From NCBI GenBank assembly GCA_030123545.1, contig CP126124.1, positions 248,001 to 312,000 of the forward strand: DNA of 64,000 bases, written 5' to 3'. The DNA comes from Burkholderiaceae bacterium. GTDB taxonomy: Bacteria > Pseudomonadota > Gammaproteobacteria > Burkholderiales > Burkholderiaceae_C. The notes beneath the pieces were generated by a model that saw nothing but the letters and a program-made list of their open reading frames with translations, was not told the origin of the DNA and did not search any database. Within the stretch, counting starts at the first letter, position 1. Every line of letters begins with the position of its first letter. The position numbers and the translations under genes are program-made. Positions 55,434 through 64,000 of the stretch are shown one piece after another.

Positions 55434-56659
55434 CACACCGACCCTTCGGCGATGCGGCCCTGGCGTACCACGCAGCGCGCCGGCCGCTGGCCGAACCAGT
55501 AGGCCAGTTCGGCCGCGTCCTGGACATTCCAGAGCACGAAGTTGGCCGGTCGCCCCGCCGCGAGCAGGCCATGCGTGTCCTGCAGGCCCAGCGCGCGCGC
55601 CGCGTGCGTTGTGATGCCCGCGAGCGCCTCGGGCACCGTGAGCCGGAACAGCGTGCAGACCATGTTCGCCATCAGCAGCAGGCTCAGGGCCGGCGAAGTG
55701 CCGGGGTTGTGGTCGGTGGCCACCGCCATCGGCACGCCGGCGGCGCGCAACTGCTCGACCGGAGGCAACTGCGTGTCGCGCAGCGTGTAGTACGCGCCGG
55801 GCAGCAGCACCGCGACGGTGCCGGCCGCGCGCATCGCGGTGATACCGTCGGCCGACAGGTGTTCGATGTGGTCGCACGAGAGCGCTCCGTAGCGCGCGGC
55901 CAGCGCGGCCCCTCCCATGTCCGACAGTTGCTCCGCGTGCAGCTTGACTGGCAGGCCCAGCGCGCGGGCGGCCTGAAACACCTGCTCGGTCTCGGCCAGG
56001 TTGAATGCGATGCGCTCGCAGAACACGTCGACCGCGTCGACCAGCCCTTCGGCGGCCAGCGCCGGCATCATTTCGCGGCAGACGAGATCGATGTAGTCGC
56101 CGCCGCGGCCCGCGTATTCGGGCGGCAGCGCATGCGCGCCGAGGAAGGTAGTGCACACCGTGACCCCGTAGTCCGCGCCGAGCCGGCGCGCGACGCGCAA
56201 CTGCTTGCGCTCGTGTTCGAGCGCCAGGCCGTAGCCCGACTTGATCTCGATCGCGCAGACGCCGTCGGCCAGCAGCTGTTCGAGGCGCGCAGCCGACTGC
56301 GCATAGAGCGCGTCTTCATCGGCTTCGCGCGTCGCGCGCACCGACGAGACGATGCCGCCGCCGGCGCGCGCAACCTCCTCGTAGCTCGCGCCGGCCAGCC
56401 GCATCGCGAACTCGTTGGCGCGCTGGCCGCCGTAGACCAGATGCGTGTGGCAATCGACGAGGCCGGGCGTCACCAGCGCACCGCCGCCGTCGTGGCGCGG
56501 CAGGGTCGGATCGGCGGCCCAAGCGACCGGCAGCGCGCGCGGATCGCCGATCCATTCGATGCGGCCCTGCGCCACCACGATCGCCAACGGAACTCCCTCG
56601 GCCGTGCGCAAGCCGGTCCAGAGTCCGTCGGCCGAAGGAAGGGAGGAGAACATGATCAT
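55433..56659 (-). CDS. hutI: imidazolonepropionase HutI
   Basis: A 408-residue zinc amidohydrolase that hydrolyses imidazolone propionate to formimidoylglutamate. Metal motif VTPGLVDCHTHLVYGGQRANEF, then CAIEIKSGYGLALEHERKQLRV, and CDHIEHLSADGITAM and ATDHNPGTSPALSLLLMAN, all HutI signatures. I chose ATG 56659 (MIMFSSLPSADGLW); an in-frame ATG at 56692 would add 11 residues encoded by an AT-rich repeat. TGATG overlap with hutF. Confidence 0.93.
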
Positions 56660-56663
56660 GGTC

Positions 56664-56705
56664 GGTTTGCTATGAATAATATAGCTATCCATGCTTGATA
56701 GATAT
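56664..56705. repeat. AT-rich GCTAT...ATAGC repeat between hutD and hutI
   Basis: GCTATGAATAATATAGCTATCC carries GCTAT and ATAGC around an A/T centre, followed by ATGCTTGATAGATATGG. It is by far the least GC-rich stretch of the hut cluster. Similar to 37329-37347 and 23170-23210. Confidence 0.5.
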
Positions 56706-56716
56706 GGACTTCGAGC

Positions 56717-57301
56717 TCACTTTGCCTTGAAAATCGGCTGCCAGCGCACGGCGGCCAGGCGGGCGGCTGCGCCTTCCGGTGTGCAGCGCGCGGTCAGCGG
56801 CTCATCGGCCCACCACAAACCCTCGCCGTCGGCCAGAGTGCGCGTTCCGTGGCTCAAGTTCACCTGCCAGCGGCCGCGCAGCGCCAGCAGCAAGCCGTGG
56901 CGCGCGACCCACTCCCCCGCCTGACGCCATACGTTCAGGTCCGCCCGGCCACGCGCACGACGCGTCATCAGGTTGAAGTCGGTGGATTCGCCGCCGAGCA
57001 GTGCGCACTGCAGCGCCAGGTCACCACTGAAAGTGAGGGGTTCGAACGGTGTGTCGAGGTGGTGGCGCACGCCTTCTCCTGCAAGCTGGACGCCGGCGCC
57101 GCGCAACAGCATGATGCGGCGGTCGACGCCGGCAAAGACCGAAAACGGACCGTCCTTAGCGATGGTGGCAATGCTCACGCGCCAGTCGAAGTGGTCGAGA
57201 TCGCTGCCCGGCGGCCAGCACAGCACTTCACGCGTGCTGCCGCCGCCGTTCTTCCACGGGGCCGCCGCGAGCGCGGCGATGTCGAAGCGATGGAGCGCCA
57301 C
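56717..57301 (-). CDS. hutD: HutD family protein
   Basis: A 194-residue HutD-family bicupin found in hut operons. In Pseudomonas HutD is thought to set an upper limit on hut expression, perhaps by binding pathway intermediates. Typical start ALHRFDIAALAAAPWKNGGGSTREVLCWPPGS and DFDWRVSIATIAKDGPFSVFAGVDRRIMLLRGAGV are visible. I chose GTG 57301, 9 nt after the hutU stop; earlier residues in frame lie inside hutU. The gene is intact and ends 24-57 nt before hutI. Confidence 0.86.
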   Translation of the reverse strand: MALHRFDIAALAAAPWKNGGGSTREVLCWPPGSDLDHFDWRVSIATIAKDGPFSVFAGVDRRIMLLRGAGVQLAGEGVRHHLDTPFEPLTFSGDLALQCALLGGESTDFNLMTRRARGRADLNVWRQAGEWVARHGLLLALRGRWQVNLSHGTRTLADGEGLWWADEPLTARCTPEGAAARLAAVRWQPIFKAK

Positions 57302-57309
57302 GTAGTCCG

Positions 57310-59031
<1,722 letters not shown>

Positions 59032-59069
59032 GGGGATGGCTCCTCTCGGGGACGAAGTGGGTCGATGAA

Positions 59070-60620
59070 TCAGGCGCGGCTCGGCAAGATCGCTTGCACC
59101 GTGTCGGGCCAGCGGTCCTGCCGCGCCCAGTTGCGCATGGCGGCTATAGAAGGCGCGAGCAGGCGGTCCTGGTCGATGAACGCGGTGCGCTCGCGGATCG
59201 CGGCGAATTCGGCTTCGAGCAGCGGCGAGGACTTCGGCCCGCGCCGCAGTTCGATGCCCTGGCAGGCTGCCATGGCCTCGATGCCGACCACCACCGCGGT
59301 GTTCTCGACCATGTCGGCGAGACGGCGACCGGCGAATGTCGCCATCGACACATGGTCCTCCTGGTTCGCCGAGGTCGGCAGGCTGTCGACGCTGGCCGGA
59401 TGCGCGAGCGACTTGTTCTCGGACGCAAGCGCGGCGGCGGTGACCTGCGCGATCATGAAGCCTGAGTTGACGCCGCCGTCGCGCACGAGGAACGGCGGCA
59501 GCCCCGACAGGCCGCTGTCGAGTAGCAGCGCGGTGCGGCGCTCCGAAATCGCGCCGATCTCGCTGACCGCCAGCGCGATGATGTCGGCCGCGAACGCGAC
59601 CGGTTCGGCGTGGAAATTGCCGCCGGAGATCACGTCGCCGTTGTCGAACACGAGCGGGTTGTCCGACGCGGCATTGGCTTCGGTGCGCAGCACGCGTGCC
59701 GCGTGCACGAGGTTGTCGAGGCAGGCGCCCACCACCTGCGGCACGCAGCGGATCGAATACGGATCCTGCACGCGCCCGCAGTCGGCATGCGAGGGCACGA
59801 TCTCGCTGCCGTCGAGCAGCTCGCGCAGCGCCGCGGCGACCGCGATCTGGCCCGGCTGACCGCGCGCGGCATGGATCCGCGCGTCGTAGGGCTTGACCGA
59901 ACCCCGGATCGCCTCCAGCGACAGCGCTCCCGCGACCAGTCCCGCCGCCAGCACCTCTTCGGCGCCGAACAGGCCGGCCAATGCGAGCGCGGTCGACACC
60001 TGCGTGCCGTTGAGCAGCGCAAGCCCTTCCTTGGGTCCGAGCACGAAGGGCGCGCAACCGATGCGCTCCAGCGCTGCGGCGCCGCCGATCACCTCGCCCT
60101 GCGGCGTGGCGACCTCACCCTCGCCGATCAGCACGCAGGCCAGGTGCGCGAGCGGCGCCAGGTCGCCCGACGCGCCGACCGAGCCCTTGGACGGAATCCG
60201 CGGCAGCAGGCCGGCGTTGACGAGCGCGAGCAGCGCGTCGACGATCTCGGGCCGCACGCCCGAATGGCCGCGCGCCAGGCTCACCGCCTTGGTCGCGAGC
60301 ACCAGCCGCACCACGCCGGGATCCAGCGGCGCGCCGGTGCCGCAGCTGTGCGACAGCACCAGGTTACGCTGCAGTTCGGCGAGGCGCTCGGCGGGAATGA
60401 TGGTCTGCGCGAGTTTGCCGAAGCCGGTGTTGATGCCGTAGACGACCTCGCCGGCATCGACGATGCGGCGGACCGTGGCCTGCGCAGCCGACAAGTGGGC
60501 GCGGGCCGCCCGATCCAGCGCAAGCCGGACGCCGCCGGCATGCACGCGTCGCAGCGCGCTCAGGCTGACTTCTCCCGGCGTCAGCGTGATGGGTGCGGTG
60601 GTTTGCGTCGTGTCGTTCAT
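59070..60620 (-). CDS. hutH: histidine ammonia-lyase HutH
   Basis: A 516-residue histidase that deaminates histidine to urocanate. The MIO prosthetic group forms from Ala-Ser-Gly in GSVGASGDLAPLAHLA, near residue 145. YGINTGFGKLAQT, the Tyr loop, and ENKSLAHPASVDSLPTSANQEDHVSMA carry other active-site residues. Full length. First catalytic gene after hutC, which ends 55 nt upstream. Confidence 0.96.
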   Translation of the reverse strand: MNDTTQTTAPITLTPGEVSLSALRRVHAGGVRLALDRAARAHLSAAQATVRRIVDAGEVVYGINTGFGKLAQTIIPAERLAELQRNLVLSHSCGTGAPLDPGVVRLVLATKAVSLARGHSGVRPEIVDALLALVNAGLLPRIPSKGSVGASGDLAPLAHLACVLIGEGEVATPQGEVIGGAAALERIGCAPFVLGPKEGLALLNGTQVSTALALAGLFGAEEVLAAGLVAGALSLEAIRGSVKPYDARIHAARGQPGQIAVAAALRELLDGSEIVPSHADCGRVQDPYSIRCVPQVVGACLDNLVHAARVLRTEANAASDNPLVFDNGDVISGGNFHAEPVAFAADIIALAVSEIGAISERRTALLLDSGLSGLPPFLVRDGGVNSGFMIAQVTAAALASENKSLAHPASVDSLPTSANQEDHVSMATFAGRRLADMVENTAVVVGIEAMAACQGIELRRGPKSSPLLEAEFAAIRERTAFIDQDRLLAPSIAAMRNWARQDRWPDTVQAILPSRA

Positions 60621-60675
60621 CGATGGTCCTGTCTATACAAGTAAGCGCGTCGCGAGTCGTTGCGGGACGATGGGG

Positions 60676-61476
60676 TCAGCCGAGATCGGAATTGCCTGCG
60701 GCGCGGAAGCGGCTGCCGAGGCGGTAGCGTGATGCCGGGTGCAGGCAGCGGACCATCGTCACCGGGGTGCCGCGCGTCCAGGTGCGGCGCGTGAGTTGCA
60801 GGCAGGGTTCGGCCGGTGGCATCGCAAGGCGAGAAGCCTGCTCAGGCGTCGGCAGCACGGCGTCGACGACATGCTCGATCTCGTCGTACGGCACGTTGCG
60901 CACCAGGTATTCGCTCGGCGGCAGCAGCGAAAAATCTTGTTCCAGAAAATCCGGCACCACACGCGGATTCACATACCGGTCTTCGAGCTGCACCGGCGTG
61001 CCATTCTCCAGATGCAGGCAAACCGCATGGAACACCGATTCGCCAGGGCGCATGTCGAGCCACACCGATACCTCCGGCGGAGCGGCGACACGCTCGCCGA
61101 TCAGGAATTGGCAGCTGTGGTTGTGGCCGCGTGCGCGTACCTCGTTCGCAATGTTCGCAATCTGCAGCAACGTCGATTGCGGCTTGTTTTCTGCGACGAA
61201 ACTGCCGACGCCCGCCACGCGTACGATCCGCTGCCGCTCCACGAGCTCGCGCAGCGCCCGATTCACCGTCATGCGCGCCACGCCGAACTGCGCGACCAGT
61301 TCGCTCTCGGACGGCAGTCGATGGCCGGGAGGCCAGGCGCCGCTGGCGATCTTGTGCGTGATGAAGGCCTTGATCTGTTCGTACAACGCCAGCCCGGGCG
61401 TTGACCCCGCCGAAGCGCGCGGCGCTGCCCCGGCGTTCCTCAGAGCGGCGATCTTGCGCAGGTTGACGGCGGTCAT
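60676..61476 (-). CDS. hutC: HutC-type GntR/UTRA repressor of the hut operon
   Basis: A 266-residue GntR-family regulator with an N-terminal winged HTH (about residues 28-95: ITHKIASGAWPPGHRLPSESELVAQFGVARMTVNRALRELVE) and a C-terminal UTRA ligand domain (LLQIANIANEVRARGHNHSC; EDRYVNPRVVPDFLEQDFSLLPPSEYLV). HutC represses hut genes until urocanate binds the UTRA domain. It sits between the ABC transporter and hutH genes, all on the minus strand, so autoregulation of the operon is expected. I did not find a clear operator. Confidence 0.92.
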   Translation of the reverse strand: MTAVNLRKIAALRNAGAAPRASAGSTPGLALYEQIKAFITHKIASGAWPPGHRLPSESELVAQFGVARMTVNRALRELVERQRIVRVAGVGSFVAENKPQSTLLQIANIANEVRARGHNHSCQFLIGERVAAPPEVSVWLDMRPGESVFHAVCLHLENGTPVQLEDRYVNPRVVPDFLEQDFSLLPPSEYLVRNVPYDEIEHVVDAVLPTPEQASRLAMPPAEPCLQLTRRTWTRGTPVTMVRCLHPASRYRLGSRFRAAGNSDLG

Positions 61477-61501
61477 GACGTTGTCCTCGATCCAGTATCG
61501 A

Positions 61502-62281
61502 TTAGTGCTCCGCAGCGGCCATCGCTTCCGCGCGAATTTCTTCGGTGAGCCGGGCCTTGATTGCCATGAACTCGGGCGAAGTCTTGACCGTGTAGTGGCG
61601 CGGATGAGCGAAGTCGACCGGGATTTCAGCCTTGATGCGGCCCGGTCGCGCGCTGAACACCACGACTCGGTTCGCCATGAAGATCGCCTCGTCGATGTCA
61701 TGCGTGACGAACAGCACCGTCTTGCGCGCCGACTCCCAGATGCCGAGCAGCAGTTCCTGCATCAGCACGCGGGTCTGATTGTCGAGCGCGCCGAACGGCT
61801 CGTCGAGCAGCAGCATTTTCGGATCGTTCGCGAGCGCGCGCGCAATCGCGGTGCGCTGCTGCATGCCGCCCGACAGTTGCTTGGGGAAGTGGTTTTCGAA
61901 GCCGCGCAGCCCGACCTTGGCCACAAAGTAGTCGCTGCGTTCCCGCTGCTCGGCCTCCGGCAGGCCGCGCTCGCGCAGGCCGAAGCGGATGTTCTGCGCG
62001 ACGGTGAGCCAGGGAAACAACGTGTAGCTCTGGAACACCACGCCGCGGTCCGCGCCTGGGCCTTCGATGGGCTCGCCGTCGAGCAGCACGCTGCCCTCGG
62101 TCGGATAGTCCAGCCCCGCGACGATGCGCAGCAGCGTCGACTTGCCGCAGCCCGACGGCCCCAGGATGGTGACGAAGTCGTTCTCCCGCACCTCGAAATC
62201 GATCGGCAGCAGCGCCTGTGTGCGCTGGCCGCGCGTGCCCGCGAAGATGCGCGACACGCCGCGAATGGAAAGCTGGCTCAT
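61502..62281 (-). CDS. NitT/TauT-type ABC transporter ATP-binding protein
   Basis: A 259-residue ABC ATPase of the nitrate/sulfonate/bicarbonate group. Walker A GPSGCGKSTLL, Q-loop VFQSYTLFPWLTV, signature LSGGMQQRTAIARAL, Walker B MLLLDEPFGALD and H-loop VTHDIDEAIFMANRVVVF. It overlaps the permease stop by one base (TAATG) and ends 25 nt before hutC, so it is probably transcribed with the hut genes; histidine, urocanate or a related acid is a plausible substrate. Confidence 0.87.
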   Translation of the reverse strand: MSQLSIRGVSRIFAGTRGQRTQALLPIDFEVRENDFVTILGPSGCGKSTLLRIVAGLDYPTEGSVLLDGEPIEGPGADRGVVFQSYTLFPWLTVAQNIRFGLRERGLPEAEQRERSDYFVAKVGLRGFENHFPKQLSGGMQQRTAIARALANDPKMLLLDEPFGALDNQTRVLMQELLLGIWESARKTVLFVTHDIDEAIFMANRVVVFSARPGRIKAEIPVDFAHPRHYTVKTSPEFMAIKARLTEEIRAEAMAAAEH

Positions 62282-63141
62282 TACAGCGTGCTCCAGGTGA
62301 AGATCCGGCGATTGAGCGCCTTGAACGCGAAGTCGCAGATCAGGCCGATGACGCCGATCAAAATGATGCCGAAAATGATCTGGCCGGTGTTCAACAGCGC
62401 CTGGCTGTCGAGAATCATGTGACCGATCCCCGAAGACGAGCCGATCAGCTCGGCGACGATGACGTAGGTCCAGGCCCAGCCGAGCACTAGGCGCAGCGTT
62501 TCGGCGATGTCGGGCGCGGCGCCGGGAATCAACACCCGAAGCACGATACCGCGGCGGTTGGCACCCAGCGTATAGGCTGCCTCGATCAGGTCGCGCCGCG
62601 CGCCGCCGACCGTGACGGCCACCATCAGCGTGATCTGGAACACGGCGCCGAGGAAGATGATCAGCAGCTTCTCGACTTCACCGACACCGGCCCAGAGGAT
62701 CAGCAGCGGAATAAACGCCGACGCCGGCAGGTAGCGACAGAACGAAACGAACGGTTCGAAGAACGCCTCGATGGTCTTCCAGGTGCCCATCGCGATGCCG
62801 AGCGGCACGGCCACCAACGCCGCCAGCGCGAAGCCGCCGAAGACGCGCCAGACGGTCATTGCGACGTCGTAGCTGAAGTTGTACCGGGTGAACAGGTGCA
62901 CCCCTTCCCTGACCATCGTGGCCGGGCTCGCGAGAAAGGTCGGCGAGACGAAGCCGCCGAAGGTCACGAAGCCCCACAGACCCACGAAGACCACGAAGAA
63001 GCCCGCCCCGAGCAACCAGCGCGCCCGCGCGCTGGTGGGCTCGAGCGGAGCCAGCCTCCGGCGGCGGCGCGCCACTGGCGCGCCGACTGGGCCGGATCGA
63101 CTTGCAAGCTCGGTGGAGTTCATTGCTGACAGTGCGTCCAT
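62281..63141 (-). CDS. NitT/TauT-type ABC transporter permease
   Basis: A 286-residue inner-membrane permease with six segments (BPD_transp_1 type). The ATPase-contact loop is visible in TVGGARRDLIEAAYTLGANRRGIVLRVLIPGAAPDIAETLRLVLGWAW (EAA motif). An N-terminal basic stretch (about residues 20-45) precedes the first segment. Sits 15 nt after the binding-protein gene. Substrate inferred only from the hut neighbourhood. Confidence 0.87.
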   Translation of the reverse strand: MDALSAMNSTELASRSGPVGAPVARRRRRLAPLEPTSARARWLLGAGFFVVFVGLWGFVTFGGFVSPTFLASPATMVREGVHLFTRYNFSYDVAMTVWRVFGGFALAALVAVPLGIAMGTWKTIEAFFEPFVSFCRYLPASAFIPLLILWAGVGEVEKLLIIFLGAVFQITLMVAVTVGGARRDLIEAAYTLGANRRGIVLRVLIPGAAPDIAETLRLVLGWAWTYVIVAELIGSSSGIGHMILDSQALLNTGQIIFGIILIGVIGLICDFAFKALNRRIFTWSTL

Positions 63142-63156
63142 GAATGCTCGCGACCG

Positions 63157-64000
63157 CTACTTGATGAAGCTCGCGTCGTACATCGCGCTGTAGTCGTCCG
63201 GCGTCTTGCGGATCACGCCGGCCTCGAGCAGGATGGCGCTCGATTCCTTCATGAACGGCACGATGCCGCTGGCGAAGAACTTCTGGTTTTCCGCGCGGTC
63301 CGCCCAGCGCAGATAGGCCGCCGACTTCGCGAACTGCTCGCCGGTCTGCTTGACCGCCGAACCCATGATTTCGTTGGACTTCGTCGGATCCTTCTTGATC
63401 ATGTCGAGCGCTTCGAAATACGACTCGGTCAGCGCCTTCGCCGCCTTCGAATTGGCCTTCAGCCAAGTCGGTGTGCAACCCACGGTGTCCATCACCATCG
63501 GGTAGTCGAGCGTGGTGGCGAGGATCTTGCCGGCGGACGGATTCGCGCGCACGGTGGAGAGATACGGCTCGTACGTCTCGGCGGCATCGATCTGGCCGCT
63601 GATGAAGGCCTGCGCCGCGGCCTGCGGCTCGAGCGAGACGACCTGGATGTCCTTCATGCTCATGCCGTTCTTGTCGAGCATCCAGGCCAATCCGAAGTAG
63701 GGCGAGGTGCCGGGCGCGCTGACACCGACCCGCTTGCCCTTGAGGTCGGCGAAGCTCTTCACGTCGTTGCGCACCGCCAGCCCATCGGCGCCGTACGACT
63801 TGTCCATCTGGAAGATCTGCACGATCGGCACACCGTTGGCGTTCCAGGTAACGTGCGTCTCGACGGTGGTCGCGGCGCACTGGATCGCGCCGGAAGCGAG
63901 CGCGAGCTGCCGGCTCTGCTGCGGGATCATGCGCAGATCGACATCCAGCCCGTTCTTCTTGAAAATGCCGGCCTTGTCGGCCAGCGTGAGCGGCGAAAAC
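63157..64000 (-). CDS. NitT/TauT-type ABC transporter substrate-binding protein (partial, 5' end outside window)
   Basis: The visible 281 codons are the C-terminal part of a periplasmic binding protein of the NMT1/THI5 or SsuA-like fold. Residues near the window edge read SPLTLADKAGIFKKNGLDVD, a typical second-strand region of this family; LKGKRVGVSAPGTSPYFGLAW and QAFISGQIDAAETYEPY are further family marks. The signal peptide and start lie beyond base 64000. Complete at its 3' end (stop 63157-63159). Ligand unknown. Confidence 0.87.
   Translation of the reverse strand, partial: FSPLTLADKAGIFKKNGLDVDLRMIPQQSRQLALASGAIQCAATTVETHVTWNANGVPIVQIFQMDKSYGADGLAVRNDVKSFADLKGKRVGVSAPGTSPYFGLAWMLDKNGMSMKDIQVVSLEPQAAAQAFISGQIDAAETYEPYLSTVRANPSAGKILATTLDYPMVMDTVGCTPTWLKANSKAAKALTESYFEALDMIKKDPTKSNEIMGSAVKQTGEQFAKSAAYLRWADRAENQKFFASGIVPFMKESSAILLEAGVIRKTPDDYSAMYDASFIK

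Overview
The window is GC-rich, densely coded DNA from a betaproteobacterium, most likely Burkholderiales and probably Comamonadaceae. This rests on gene content and order (hpa cluster; porin-glnK-amtB; methionine synthase split into two proteins; comM; alr divergent from lplT) and on several families of palindromic intergenic repeats. The species cannot be named from sequence alone. There is no prophage, CRISPR array, rRNA or tRNA that I can support.

Layout. 1-6.5 kb: homoprotocatechuate meta-cleavage operon (hpaG1-hpaG2-hpaE-hpaD-hpaF-hpaH-hpaI). 6.6-9.6 kb: class II aldolase, ketopantoate reductase, alanine racemase. 9.9-15.3 kb: lplT, an EamA exporter, LysR/pirin, and decaying genes (an FMN-reductase remnant and a pirin with an amber codon). 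15.4-23.2 kb: a receiver-like protein with FAATxPF repeats, glutathione peroxidase, an SMP-30 lactonase, the nitrogen operon porin-glnK-amtB behind a sigma54 promoter, and comM. 23.3-29.7 kb: a phd/parE module and a branched-chain-type ABC operon (binding protein, fused LivHM, LivG, LivF) ending in an apparently exported nicotinamidase-like hydrolase. 30-37.2 kb: ferredoxin reductase, two MFS carriers, a ribbon-helix-helix/coiled-coil pair with its own operator, a cupin dioxygenase divergent from a MocR regulator, and a GST. 37.3-52 kb: metH is split, with the large cobalamin part (behind an SAH riboswitch) 10.7 kb away from the homocysteine part. Between them lie a cyclic-nucleotide-binding protein, two lipoproteins (one with a nonsense codon), a second branched-chain ABC operon with tandem binding proteins, and a PACE exporter/LysR pair. 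52-64 kb: a long co-directional hut cluster (NitT/TauT-type ABC transporter, hutC, hutH, hutU, hutD, hutI, hutF, hutG, hisC-like aminotransferase).

How they work together. The hpa genes convert 3,4-dihydroxyphenylacetate to succinate semialdehyde and pyruvate. The hut genes convert histidine to glutamate by the HutF/HutG route. Two HAAT-type transporters and one NitT/TauT-type transporter import amino-acid-like or other small solutes. Together with porin-glnK-amtB this suits a versatile heterotroph living on aromatic compounds and amino acids.

The most unusual signal is non-coding. Two families of hairpin repeats keep conserved unpaired segments while their stems change in a compensatory way between copies. 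One family also appears inside protein genes: as an in-frame 84-nt insertion in hutF, as the C-terminal tail of livG, and exactly at two ATGA start/stop overlaps, where ATGAGC is duplicated on both sides of the element.
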